Made by a program: the position numbers and the translations under genes. A DNA stretch of 64,000 nucleotides from Chryseobacterium gregarium DSM 19109 (GTDB lineage Bacteria; Bacteroidota; Bacteroidia; Flavobacteriales; Weeksellaceae), in assembly GCF_000430845.1 (NCBI RefSeq), contig NZ_AUMU01000003.1:124001-188000 (forward strand), given 5' to 3'. The first letter of the stretch is position 1. The number at the start of each line of letters is the position of its first letter. This document shows, piece by piece, positions 26,658 through 34,810 of the stretch. Under the pieces are notes generated by a model. It worked only from the letters and a program-made list of their open reading frames with translations, was not told where the DNA came from and did no database searches.

Positions 26658-26934
26658 TTATACTTATCCGGTATTTCCTTATCATTTTTCAAACAGGTTA
26701 TTAAGAATTTCAAACCTTTTTTCCTGATCTGACGGAAACCAACCGGTGAAAATACATTTTATCTATATACAGATAGACTGATTTTTTATTTTAAATATAG
26801 TGATTTGTTATGAATGTGATACCATAATTTATGATTTAATAACAACTTGTAATAAAGCCCGAAAAAGGTTCACCATCAGCCGTATTACATTGGCGAAGGT
26901 TTTGTATACGATAACTGACTTTTACTATCCTATT

Positions 26935-27492
26935 ATGAATCTGAATCTTGAAGAAATATTTATCGGAGACCTTAATTTTACATTCGCCTTTGAAATCATT
27001 ATCAGAACGCTCATCATGTTCAGCATGGTCCTGTTTATCTTACGGATGGCGGGAAAAAAAGGGGTGCGCCAGCTCTCCCTGTTTGAAGTGGCCATTATTA
27101 TTGCACTGGGTTCAGCCGCAGGAGATCCGATGTTTAATAAAGATTCTTCCATTTTAACCTCAGTGATTGTTTTTGCGGCCATTATCATTCTCTACCGGCT
27201 GATTACCCTGTGGGCCAGCAAAAGCGAGAAATTTGAAAGGATTATTGAAGGAGACCCGCTGTATGTGATTGAAGAAGGAGAATTCGTATTATTGGATAAC
27301 ATGAGCCATACGTTTGCAAAAGATGAATTTTTTGCGGAGATGAGACAGATGAGTATTGAGCATCTTGGGCAGATCAAAACAGCTATCTTAGAAACCAACG
27401 GAAACATCAGTTTTTATTACTTTCCTGATAATGAAGTGAAATACGGGCTTCCGATACAACCTAAGATCTATGATAAAAATCTGAACAGATAA
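26935..27492 (+). CDS. DUF421 (YetF-family) membrane protein, C-terminal tail frameshifted off
   Basis: 185 residues from ATG 26935. The longer frame begins with GTG at 26800 and its extra 45 residues look non-coding. Three transmembrane helices (~18-35, ~45-60, ~72-90) enclose RMAGKKGVRQLSLFEVAIIIALGSAAGDPM, the DUF421 signature; the YetF domain follows (IEGDPLYVIEEGEFV, NMSHTFAKDEFFAEMRQ, LGQIKTAILETNGNISFY). Family function is unknown; it is linked to spore germination and membrane stress in Bacillus. The frame stops at 27490, but a zinc-ribbon tail of the kind found on flavobacterial relatives continues in another frame to 27620 (next entry), so the protein here is probably truncated by one indel. 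Confidence 0.88.
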   Translation: MNLNLEEIFIGDLNFTFAFEIIIRTLIMFSMVLFILRMAGKKGVRQLSLFEVAIIIALGSAAGDPMFNKDSSILTSVIVFAAIIILYRLITLWASKSEKFERIIEGDPLYVIEEGEFVLLDNMSHTFAKDEFFAEMRQMSIEHLGQIKTAILETNGNISFYYFPDNEVKYGLPIQPKIYDKNLNR

Positions 27493-27620
27493 AAGAAAAA
27501 GGAATTCATGCCTGCACCTACTGCGGCAATACGGAGGAACTGGAACCCGGAACAACGGAATGCCCTCAGTGCAAAAGGAAAGAATGGGTAAAAGCACTGA
27601 ATACGACCCGGCTGACTTAA
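27489..27620 (+). pseudogene. Out-of-frame zinc-ribbon tail of the DUF421 gene
   Basis: Read one base back from the DUF421 frame, the sequence gives IKEKGIHACTYCGNT, a short acidic linker, then ECPQCKRKEWVKAL and a TAA at 27618. The two CxxC pairs ~17 residues apart form a typical zinc ribbon. The joint is at about 27486-27492 (AACAGATAAAAG); one missing base there, for example CAGATAAAAG preceded by an extra C, would restore one reading frame. It could be a real mutation or an assembly error. Confidence 0.7.
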
Positions 27621-28170
27621 ACCTAATGCATTCCAATCTTCTTATTTGATCTACAATTTTAACGGCAAATCGAAAACTTGGTTTAAAGCAAAAGATAAGA
27701 CTTATCTGGCAAATATCAATTCAGAAAAAATAACAATCGAATATTTGAATCGTATATTCTTGTGCGCCGTTATTTGTGATGCAAAATATCACCTTTGAAA
27801 TCTTTGCTCTTTTTGACGTGCAAGCTGCTATACTACTGTTATTTCAATTTTACTTAGGCGAAAAAATCAGAGATGCTCAAAAAAAATGAAGCGGTAATAA
27901 TTTTTTCGATTAATTTTCAAATATACTCGTATATATGTTTATTATAAAACAATATGGTGATTAAATCTCCTGAATTTTATAGGTTAAAGCGTTTTATCGG
28001 AAAAACTAACTTATACAGAAAGCAAATCGATTAAAAAGAGATGATACACAGCTGTAAATGATAAAAGTTATTCCGGAAGCCTAAGCTTTTAACAGCAAAG
28101 TGTTCCAGAATAACTTTTGGTGGGTACAGTAAGCATTAAAGCATCAACTGTACTATTTTAAAATGTCTAA
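27621..28170. other. Gene-free stretch with one long hairpin
   Basis: 550 bases without a recognised gene. A ~50-codon open stretch near 27645-27800 resembles no family I know. A 16-bp inverted repeat (AAAAGTTATTCC / GAATAACTTTT arms, one mismatch, ~25-base loop) spans 28063-28118 near the 3' end of the DUF4142 gene. The region is AT-rich with short A and T runs. Confidence 0.4.
28063..28118. repeat. 16-bp inverted repeat, possible terminator
   Basis: AAAAGTTATTCCGGAA pairs with TTCCAGAATAACTTTT (15 of 16 positions) around a ~25-base loop. It lies 53 bases beyond the DUF4142 gene. The loop is long for a standard terminator, and the final TTTT is part of the stem. Confidence 0.45.
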
Positions 28171-28788
28171 TTATTTTATTGCAGCTTTCGCTTTTTCAGA
28201 TTCCATCAAATGATGCTCCAGTGTAGGAAGTGTCGTGCTGGCAAAAGATTTTAAAGAAGCTTCGGAACCTCCTGAGGCTTGCTTTTTGAATTCCGCAATA
28301 TCCTTGTTATGGTCAGTTACCATTAGGTCAGTATACATACGGTCGAATTCCGCTCCTTTTTTTGCTTTCAGGTCATCATACTGTTTCTGCTGGTCCGCAT
28401 CCAAAGCAGTTGGCAAAGTATACCCTGAAGCAGTGGCCCATTTTTTAAGCTCGTCATTGGCTTTACCGTGGTCTTTTGCCATCATCTGCCCTAATGATTT
28501 TACTGTGGCGTTGGTTGCATTCGTTGCCGCCAGCTGTCCCATCATCACTTCCATCATCCCTCCTTTTGCTGCCGCATCTGCAAATTTTTTGTCCTGGTCA
28601 CTCAGATTAGCTTTTGTCCCGGTATTCCCGGCCACAGCAGTTGAGTCATTAGCAGTGGTCATCCCTGAATCAGTTGCAGGCGCAGCCATTGCTGAGCTGT
28701 CTGAAGGCGTGTCAGTTGATGTCGTTTCATTTTTTTTACATGCTACCATAGAAGCAACGGCTAAAATGGCTAAAATTGAATTTTTCAT
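28171..28788 (-). CDS. DUF4142 lipoprotein
   Basis: 205 residues from ATG 28788. The frame continues to 28839, but MKNSILAILAVASMVACKKNE is a proper lipoprotein signal with Cys17 as the lipidated residue. A Ser/Thr/Ala-rich linker (~20-55) leads to a four-helix ferritin-like DUF4142 domain: DQDKKFADAAAKGGMMEVMMGQLAA, GQMMAKDHGKANDELKKWA, FDRMYTDLMVTDHNKDIAEFKKQA, LPTLEHHLMESEKAK. The repeated Asp-His pairs are the family hallmark. Function unknown; homologues are common periplasmic or outer-membrane proteins often linked to stress. Single gene. Confidence 0.9.
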   Translation of the reverse strand: MKNSILAILAVASMVACKKNETTSTDTPSDSSAMAAPATDSGMTTANDSTAVAGNTGTKANLSDQDKKFADAAAKGGMMEVMMGQLAATNATNATVKSLGQMMAKDHGKANDELKKWATASGYTLPTALDADQQKQYDDLKAKKGAEFDRMYTDLMVTDHNKDIAEFKKQASGGSEASLKSFASTTLPTLEHHLMESEKAKAAIK

Positions 28789-29166
28789 ACTATAATTTAA
28801 AATGGTTAAAAAATAAATGGCAATAGATTTATTGCACATCCTACCTGTAACAATTTATTTGCCAAAATGTTAATAAATCGGTTAAAGCTTCTCGATTATA
28901 ATAAAAAGTGTAGAATGATCCATCTAATACAAGAATATTTAGTACAAAAAGAAATAGAAATAAGTGATTTAATTGTTTCAGAAATATATTAGTTGTAATC
29001 ACTTCATATCTTTGATAACGGTTAATGATCAGAGATTATATAGAGACATAGGTTTCATTGCATCATATACTGACAACAATGTTGAGAATAGATTCCTCTC
29101 TCTCCTGAATACACCAGAAATGAAATCAACCAATTGTTTTCAGGACTGTTTTTATATCCTGTCAAT
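28789..29166. other. Spacer upstream of the DUF4142 gene
   Basis: 378 bases, strongly AT-rich. There is a small inverted repeat GCAATA/TATTGC near 28821-28836 just upstream of the DUF4142 gene, and an isolated TATCTTTG on the plus strand at 29007 with no gene behind it. No ORF that I trust. Confidence 0.4.
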
Positions 29167-29745
29167 TTATACGATTTTCTGATCGGCCTTTATTTTATCG
29201 AGCTCCAGTTTAAGGCAACCCAGTATAAATTCGCTGTAATATAGCTGGGCCTTAACAGGCAGGGTCCGGGAATGCAGATCGAGCTTTTCTGAAAGAATGA
29301 TCCTTCCATGGTGCGATATGGAGAAGAAAGCATACAACTTATGACGCGATTCCTTTACCGGTGATGCATAGCCTGTAACCGCCAGCGACCAGTCGCTTTT
29401 AAATTTCCTCCCGACGGCCAGTGCCATTTCTTCTGCAGCAGCAGGAGATACCGCATCACAGAAAAGTGTTTTCTCATGATTTATACCGAAAAGGCTGTCA
29501 TTATCACCAGGCATATAAACGGTTACCCCTCCTTTAAAGAATCCGGAAGCATTACTGATCTGGGAAAACGAAAACTGAAGAAATCCGGAAGTTACATTTT
29601 CAGCAATGGAAACCGTTTCATCAATTTCCACTAGCTGCTCTCCTATATATTTCAGCAGATTCTGTAGCTCAGCCAGAAAGTATATGAACGACTTGGCATT
29701 CAGCTGTTCAATGGTCAGATCAATTTTTGAAGATTTTAAAATCAT
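29167..29745 (-). CDS. CinA-family protein with divergent amidase motif
   Basis: 192 residues. The fold pattern of the CinA C-terminal (PncC, nicotinamide-mononucleotide deamidase) domain is clear: SIAENVTSGFLQFSFSQI, then SGFFKGGVTVYMPGDNDSLFGI, AVSPAAAEEMALAVGRKF and LAVTGYASP. In active enzymes the first motif is AESCTGG, with the catalytic Ser, and the last is TGIAGP; here they read AENVTSG and TGYASP. Classical amidase activity is therefore doubtful. I recall similar stand-alone versions in other flavobacteria, so it may be a retained variant with another role. No partner gene is adjacent. Confidence 0.75.
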   Translation of the reverse strand: MILKSSKIDLTIEQLNAKSFIYFLAELQNLLKYIGEQLVEIDETVSIAENVTSGFLQFSFSQISNASGFFKGGVTVYMPGDNDSLFGINHEKTLFCDAVSPAAAEEMALAVGRKFKSDWSLAVTGYASPVKESRHKLYAFFSISHHGRIILSEKLDLHSRTLPVKAQLYYSEFILGCLKLELDKIKADQKIV

Positions 29746-30034
29746 AAAGCGTGGGTTTTGCTTGTCATTTCAAATTTACACACAGGCGATCAATGGTCTG
29801 TTCTGTCAGGCTGTAAGATGCTGAACAGCCCGTTAAGAACAATTGTTTTCATTCCTGTTGTACGCATCATCTAAAATCACGCCAATACATTACAATGGGC
29901 TAGATTTCAGTTTCATGCATAGATGTTATCTTATAACCTGCATAACAAATACAGATCAACCGGCTGTTGAACAATAGTTTTAGTGAGTAGACCTCATCAA
30001 AGTCTGGATCAGTAAATAATAGCCTTAGAACTAT

Positions 30035-30170
30035 TTAGAATTTATTCCACACAATAATTTCACATAGATGATAGGATCGCGCAGATTTTTTTGTGCACTT
30101 AAATCTGTTAAATCTAAAAATAAACTTTAAAAACTTTTTATTAAGTTTCAATGCTCACTTAAACAGGATC
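30035..30170 (+). repeat. Dispersed intergenic repeat, copy 3
   Basis: Same layout as copies 1 and 2 but more diverged: AATAATTTCACATAGATGATAGG, GCGCAGATTTTTTT, a GCAGATTT / AAATCTG inverted repeat, TAAAAATAAACTTTAAAAAC, TTTTATTAAGTTTCAATGC and an end with TTAAACAGGATC. Same orientation as the other two. It shows that the family is not specific to the helicase locus. Confidence 0.65.
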
Positions 30171-30483
30171 ATAAATCATGTTGTTTCATTTATTATCATA
30201 TTTTAATGATAACAATATAACCATCACTCCAGTGTTCAGAAACTTAATTAAAAGTGGTTAAAATAGGACAAATGATAAGATAAGTCTACTTTATTATATC
30301 CAAAAAATAACGAAAATATGCAAGTACAGTTTTTATTTACAAACCATTTAGCACTGATAATCATAACGTTAAAATATTATAAAATGGTAATTCCTCACTT
30401 CAAGCAAAGTTTATGCAAAAACCAATTACGGCAATAGATAAAGTATATCAAAAAAGTGGAGTTATTTATGTATATTTGCAACT

Positions 30484-30558
30484 GATTCTCATGTTTAATT
30501 TGAGTTTTCATGGTTATTAGTTTTTATCCTCGGGACATCCCGGGGATTTTTTGTTTTT
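30484..30558 (+). ncRNA. Candidate small RNA with strong terminator
   Basis: An exact -7 element TATATTTG (30471-30478) is followed ~48 bases later by a textbook terminator: ATCC-CGGGA, a CA loop, TCCCG-GGAT (30526-30547) and a TTTTTTGTTTTTT tract. No ORF lies between, so transcription from this box would give an RNA of about 70-75 bases. I could not find a TTG at -33. The hairpin could also end some longer upstream transcript, but no gene precedes it on this strand for over 2.9 kb. Confidence 0.45.
30526..30558 (+). terminator. Strong rho-independent terminator without an upstream gene
   Basis: GC-rich stem of about nine pairs, a two-base loop, and a long T-rich tract (TTTTTTGTTTTTT). The nearest plus-strand gene upstream ends at 27492. 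Confidence 0.8.
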
Positions 30559-30836
30559 TATAAAATGTTGATATCTTGAAATTTTATATATAGAGGTTAA
30601 CAATATTATTAATTTATCAGACTCTGTTAATGGCTAATTCTTTATTTAATAAATCAATTAATTTATTTTCTGTATCTCTCTCATATATTTAAGTTGTACT
30701 ATTATGAATTTTACCCAATAACTTTTGAATAAGATTTAACCAAAGACAGAAAATTTCATCCAAACAACAGAAATGGCTGTTCAGGATAATAAATAAAAAA
30801 CATATATTATTAATATTTTGTGGTTCGTGTGAAGTA

Positions 30837-30864
30837 AAAAGGCTCTCAATAATGAGAGCCTTTT
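30837..30864. terminator. Terminator of the acyl-CoA dehydrogenase gene
   Basis: AAAAGGCTCTC, loop AATAAT, GAGAGCCTTTT. On the minus strand it is followed by TTTTTAC, 25 bases beyond the stop codon. Confidence 0.85.
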
Positions 30865-30888
30865 ACTATTTCATGTATAATTAAGCAA

Positions 30889-32028
30889 TTACTTTGCAAT
30901 GCTTCTTGAAATAACGATCTTCTGGATTTCAGAAGTTCCCTCGTAGATCTGGGTGATTTTTGCATCTCTCATCATTCTTTCCACATGGTATTCTTTCACA
31001 TATCCGTATCCGCCGTGGATCTGTACCGCTTCAATGGTGGTATCCATAGCTACCTGGGAAGAATATAACTTAGCCATGGCACCGATTTCAGAAATATCTT
31101 TTCCTGCATCTTTTTCAACAGCAGCTTTATAGCAAAGCATTCTTGCCGCTGTGATCTGGGTTGCCATATCCGCCAGTTTGAAAGCAATCGCCTGGTGGTT
31201 AATAATCTCGGTTTTGAACGCTTTTCTTGTTTTGGCATATTTCAAAGCCAGTTCATATGCTCCGGAAGCAATACCCAATGCCTGGGAAGCAATACCGATT
31301 CTCCCTCCGTTTAATACTGCCATTGCAAAATTAAATCCGAAACCGTCTTCCCCGATCCTGTTTTCCTTCGGTATTTTTACATTGTTGAAGATCAAAGAAT
31401 GCGTATCGCTTCCTCTGATTCCAAGCTTATCTTCTTTCAACCCGATTTCAAAACCTTCCCAGCCTCTTTCCACGATGAAAGCATTGATTCCCTTATGTTT
31501 TTTTTCAGGGTCAGTTTGTGCAATAACGATATAATAAGTTGCCGTTCCACCGTTGGTGATCCAGTTTTTGATTCCGTTCAGAAGGTAATAATCTCCTTTG
31601 TCTTCAGCAGTAGTTTTCTGAGAAGTTGCATCAGAACCCGCTTCAGGCTCGGACAATGCAAATGCGCCGATTACCTGACCGCTGGCAAGAGGCGTAAGAT
31701 ATTTTACTTTTTGCTCTTCAGAAGCAAATTTCTCAAGGCCTGCACACACCAATGAATTATTTACGGACATTACAACAGCTGCGGAAGCATCTATTTTTGC
31801 AATTTCTTCCATCGCAAGAACGTAAGACACGCTGTCCATTCCTGCCCCTCCGTATTGAGGGTCTACCATCATTCCCAGCAGCCCCATTTCCCCCATTTTC
31901 TTTACCTGCTCCGTAGGAAATTTCTGATCGCGGTCCCTTTCTATTACGCCCGGTAATAGTTCGTTTTGTGCAAAATCCCTTGCCGCCTGCTGAATCATCA
32001 GCTGTTCTTCTGATAAATTAAAGTCCAT
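30889..32028 (-). CDS. Acyl-CoA dehydrogenase (short-chain/butyryl-type)
   Basis: 379 residues, the typical length of an acyl-CoA dehydrogenase subunit. Flavoenzyme that forms the alpha-beta double bond of acyl-CoA and passes electrons to electron-transfer flavoprotein. Motifs: MDFNLSEEQLMIQQAARDFA N-terminal helices, GAFALSEPEAGSDATS (FAD and substrate loop, ~122-137), NGIKNWITNGG, RIGIASQALGIASGAYE, QIHGGYGYVKEYHVERMMRDA and the catalytic Glu in IYEGTSEIQ near residue 366. The catalytic base at this position indicates a short- or medium-chain enzyme rather than isovaleryl type. Monocistronic, divergent from the acyl-CoA ligase at 32302, both of fatty-acid metabolism. Confidence 0.96.
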   Translation of the reverse strand: MDFNLSEEQLMIQQAARDFAQNELLPGVIERDRDQKFPTEQVKKMGEMGLLGMMVDPQYGGAGMDSVSYVLAMEEIAKIDASAAVVMSVNNSLVCAGLEKFASEEQKVKYLTPLASGQVIGAFALSEPEAGSDATSQKTTAEDKGDYYLLNGIKNWITNGGTATYYIVIAQTDPEKKHKGINAFIVERGWEGFEIGLKEDKLGIRGSDTHSLIFNNVKIPKENRIGEDGFGFNFAMAVLNGGRIGIASQALGIASGAYELALKYAKTRKAFKTEIINHQAIAFKLADMATQITAARMLCYKAAVEKDAGKDISEIGAMAKLYSSQVAMDTTIEAVQIHGGYGYVKEYHVERMMRDAKITQIYEGTSEIQKIVISRSIAK

Positions 32029-32301
32029 AAAAAATAATAATTAGATGGTCGCTAATTTACACTTTTTGATGAAACCTGAAAACAGAATTAAAGGTTCCTG
32101 TTAAAATCTGAAAATCAGGCATTAAACAGAATTCAACAGATCGTTAAATAAATTAAAAAATTATTAAAATACAGTTCATCCTATTAATAAGCATCTGCAT
32201 TGTTAGGTATATAAACCACTAAATGCTAATTTTCAGTTTTCATTCAGACAATTAAAAAAAATGCTTATATTTAAAATCCTTAACTACTATTTTAAAAAAT
32301 C

Positions 32302-34080
32302 ATGACTATTAAAAGATTATTCGATATACCACACTATGCTTTGGAGCAATATCCCAAATCGGATATGTTCGTTACCAAGTATCAGGGCGAATGGAAAAAA
32401 ACCTCCACCCAGGAATTTATCAATGAAGCGAATAAAATATCAAGAGGTCTTTTGAAACTTGGGATCAAACCCGGTGATAAGATCGCTTTAATTACCACTA
32501 ACTCGCGTACAGAGTGGGCGATTATGGATCTGGGGCTTTCACAGATCGGCGTGGTTTCTGTGCCGGTATACCCCAGCATTTCACCGGAAGACTATGAATT
32601 TATTTTTACCAACGCTGAAATTAAATACTGTTTTGTTTCCGATAAGGATCTTCTGCAGAAGGTGATGAAGGTAAAGCACAATATTGCATCGCTGCAGGGC
32701 ATCTTCACGTTTGACCAAATCAGCGGTGCCGCCAACTGGAAGGAGATTCTGGATCTCGGCGAGGATGATTCAACCCAGACTGAGGTGGAAGATCTGTCCA
32801 ATGCCATTAATTCTGAGGACCTGGCCACCGTAATTTATACGTCGGGCACCACGGGAAAGCCCAAAGGGGTCATGCTGACGCATCACAATATTGTTTCGAA
32901 TGTCCTGGGTTCCATCCCAAGGATTCCGAGAAAGAAAAGCCTTGACTATAAAGATACCAGGGTATTAAGCTTTCTTCCGATCTGTCATATTTTTGAAAGG
33001 ATGCTCTTTTACCTTTTCCAGTACAGCGGTTTTTCAATCTATTTCGCAGAAAGCATTGATAAAATGGGGGAAAATGTCAAGGAAGTGAAGCCGCATTACA
33101 TGAGCGTTGTGCCGAGGCTGGTGGAGAAAGTGTATGATAAAATTTATGCCACAGGGTCATCTGCGGGAGGCTTAAAACAAAAAATATTCTTCTGGGCACT
33201 GGATTTAATTTCCAAGAAGAAAACGGTTTCAAAGCCATCCGGTCTACAGGAAATTATTGCTGATAAGCTGGTATTTAAAAAATGGAGAGAAGGACTGGGA
33301 GGTGAAATCATTACGCTGGTTTCAGGTTCTGCTGCCCTGTCGACAAGACTGAACCTGATGTTTCAGAACGCAGGGATTCCTATACTGGAAGGATATGGAC
33401 TCACGGAAACTTCCCCGGTGATTTCTGTTAATGCTTTCGGTAAAATGAAAGTCGGGACTGTGGGTCTGCCACTGGATAACCTGAAGGTAAAAATCCAGGA
33501 AGACGGTGAAATTACCGTAAAGGGCCCTTCTATTTTTAAAGGCTATTTCAAAAATGAACAGATGACCCGGGAAGTGTTCACCGAAGACGGCTTTTTCAGG
33601 ACCGGAGATATCGGGCATGTTGACAATGATGGCTTTTTACAGATCACCGACCGGAAAAAAGAAATGTTCAAGACTTCCGGCGGAAAATATATTGCGCCGC
33701 AGACTATAGAAAATTTAGCCAAAGCATCCAAGTTCATCGAGCAGATCATGGTTGTGGGCGACGGTGAAAAAATGCCGTGTGCTTTTGTACAGCCCGATTT
33801 TGAATTTGCCAAAAGCTGGGCCATGAGGAATAATCTGAATATCGGGTCTACTCCGCAGGAAATTGCCAGGAGCCCTGAATTAAAAGAAAGGATAAAAAAA
33901 GAAATTGACCGCATGAATGAGCACTTAGGCAACTGGGAACAGATCAAAAAGATCGAACTGACCCCGGAAGTCTGGAGCATTGACACCGGACTCCTTACAC
34001 CCACTTTGAAGCTGAAAAGAAAAGCGATTAAAGAGAAGTTTATCGATCTGTACAATAAAATGTATGAGCATCATGGATAA
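32302..34080 (+). CDS. Long-chain acyl-CoA ligase (AMP-forming)
   Basis: 592 residues. Activates fatty acids to acyl-CoA through an acyl-adenylate. Motifs: P-loop-like YTSGTTGKPKG (~179-189), HHNIVSN, LPICHIFERM, YGLTETSPVISVNAFGK (A5 region), FFRTGDIGHVDNDGFLQITDRKKEMFKTSGGKYIAPQ region holding the adenylation-domain Asp and hinge, and the C-terminal Lys region PTLKLKRKAIKEKF. Length and the FERM variant resemble bacterial FadD15-type long-chain ligases. It faces the acyl-CoA dehydrogenase across a 273-base divergent spacer, suggesting shared fatty-acid use. Its 3' end overlaps the next (broken) lipoprotein gene. Confidence 0.95.
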   Translation: MTIKRLFDIPHYALEQYPKSDMFVTKYQGEWKKTSTQEFINEANKISRGLLKLGIKPGDKIALITTNSRTEWAIMDLGLSQIGVVSVPVYPSISPEDYEFIFTNAEIKYCFVSDKDLLQKVMKVKHNIASLQGIFTFDQISGAANWKEILDLGEDDSTQTEVEDLSNAINSEDLATVIYTSGTTGKPKGVMLTHHNIVSNVLGSIPRIPRKKSLDYKDTRVLSFLPICHIFERMLFYLFQYSGFSIYFAESIDKMGENVKEVKPHYMSVVPRLVEKVYDKIYATGSSAGGLKQKIFFWALDLISKKKTVSKPSGLQEIIADKLVFKKWREGLGGEIITLVSGSAALSTRLNLMFQNAGIPILEGYGLTETSPVISVNAFGKMKVGTVGLPLDNLKVKIQEDGEITVKGPSIFKGYFKNEQMTREVFTEDGFFRTGDIGHVDNDGFLQITDRKKEMFKTSGGKYIAPQTIENLAKASKFIEQIMVVGDGEKMPCAFVQPDFEFAKSWAMRNNLNIGSTPQEIARSPELKERIKKEIDRMNEHLGNWEQIKKIELTPEVWSIDTGLLTPTLKLKRKAIKEKFIDLYNKMYEHHG

Positions 34081-34764
34081 TTTTACCGTCAAAAAAAGAT
34101 TATTCAACAATATAAACCGATCCATTATTATTGGATCGGTATTTTTTATAATTTCCTGTGAAAAGAAAGTTGACAAGTTTAATGAAAATCCAAAAGTAAA
34201 CGCTGAAACATCATCTTTTGAAAAGCCAACAGAAAAAAATTTAAAAGAAAATACATTACTATTCTACTTAAAAAAAGCAAAGACAGTAAAGCCTGATTCA
34301 AAGAACGGGATTCCTTTTAGCAAACTTGATTTTGATAAATTATAGCCTATGATTTTGATGGTGACGAAAAAACATATTCCGCTATTATTGGCAAAGATGG
34401 AAAATTTATCCCTATCATAAAAAAACAGCAGTTTTTAACGCAAAAACAGGCCGATAATATTTTATCAGCTTTAACAAAGGACACAAGTTACGGAGAAGCT
34501 TCCGCTGCATGTTTCAACCCACATTTTGGACTGGTATTTTTTAAAAATGACAAGAAGGTTAACCAGATTAACATTTGCCTTGGCTGCAACAATTTAATTT
34601 CTGAAATTTATATCCCTGCACAAACACATAAAGTTTTCAATAAAGGAACCGAGCATGAATATGCTTTTACAGGTTTTACTGCAAAAGGTAAAGCCGCAGT
34701 CATTACTCTGTGTAAAGAACTACAATTTTACTATACATCTGAAAAAACAGAAACAAAAAAATAA
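34064..34764 (+). pseudogene. Small lipoprotein gene with a single frameshift
   Basis: The first part (ATG 34064 or 34073, stop 34343) encodes a lipoprotein signal ending in VFFIISCEKK and a charged stretch up to SKLDFDKL. The next ~138 codons continue without interruption in another frame, beginning IAYDFDGDEKTYSAI and ending YYTSEKTETKK at 34764. The joint is GATAAATTATAGCC; one extra A (GATAAAATTATAGCC) would give DKIIAYDFDGDE and restore a lipoprotein of ~233 residues. No known domain is recognised; the second part has a pair of cysteines (CLGC). It starts inside the acyl-CoA ligase 3' end and is followed by a terminator. Confidence 0.75.
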
Positions 34765-34784
34765 GACAGAAAAAATTCTGTCTT
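34763..34784. terminator. Bidirectional terminator
   Basis: AAGACAGAA, AAAA loop, TTCTGTCTT, followed on the plus strand by ATTTATATTT. It lies between the lipoprotein gene and the convergent coiled-coil gene. Confidence 0.75.
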
Positions 34785-34810
34785 ATTTATATTTAAAACT
34801 GTGCTTAGAA

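Larger units (their letters stand above)
29746..30888. other. 1.1-kb gene-free region with repeat copy 3 and a possible small RNA
   Basis: The longest gene-free stretch in the window. It holds repeat copy 3 (about 30035-30170), a -7 box plus terminator pair that could frame a ~70-base RNA (30484-30558) and the terminator of the acyl-CoA dehydrogenase gene (30837-30864). The rest is AT-rich with no convincing ORF, tRNA or rRNA. Confidence 0.6.

Noticed and set aside
26800..26934. N-terminal extension of the DUF421 protein to a GTG at 26800
   Set aside because: The 45 extra residues have no family match, and the first transmembrane helix follows ATG 26935 at the usual distance.
27470..27500. 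Programmed -1 frameshifting in the DUF421 gene
   Set aside because: No X-XXY-YYZ slippery heptamer lies before the stop at 27490 and no downstream pseudoknot is evident; a simple indel is more likely.
28235..28795. A 186-codon plus-strand frame opposite the DUF4142 gene
   Set aside because: Mirror of a Ser/Ala-rich helical protein; the minus strand has a lipoprotein signal and DUF4142 pattern.
29746..30888. tRNA or rRNA genes in the long gene-free region
   Set aside because: No cloverleaf with a TTC-loop or CCA end and no rRNA-like conserved blocks were seen by eye; a covariance search could not be run.
33543..34055. A 170-codon minus-strand frame inside the acyl-CoA ligase
   Set aside because: Antisense shadow; the sense frame carries the adenylation motifs.
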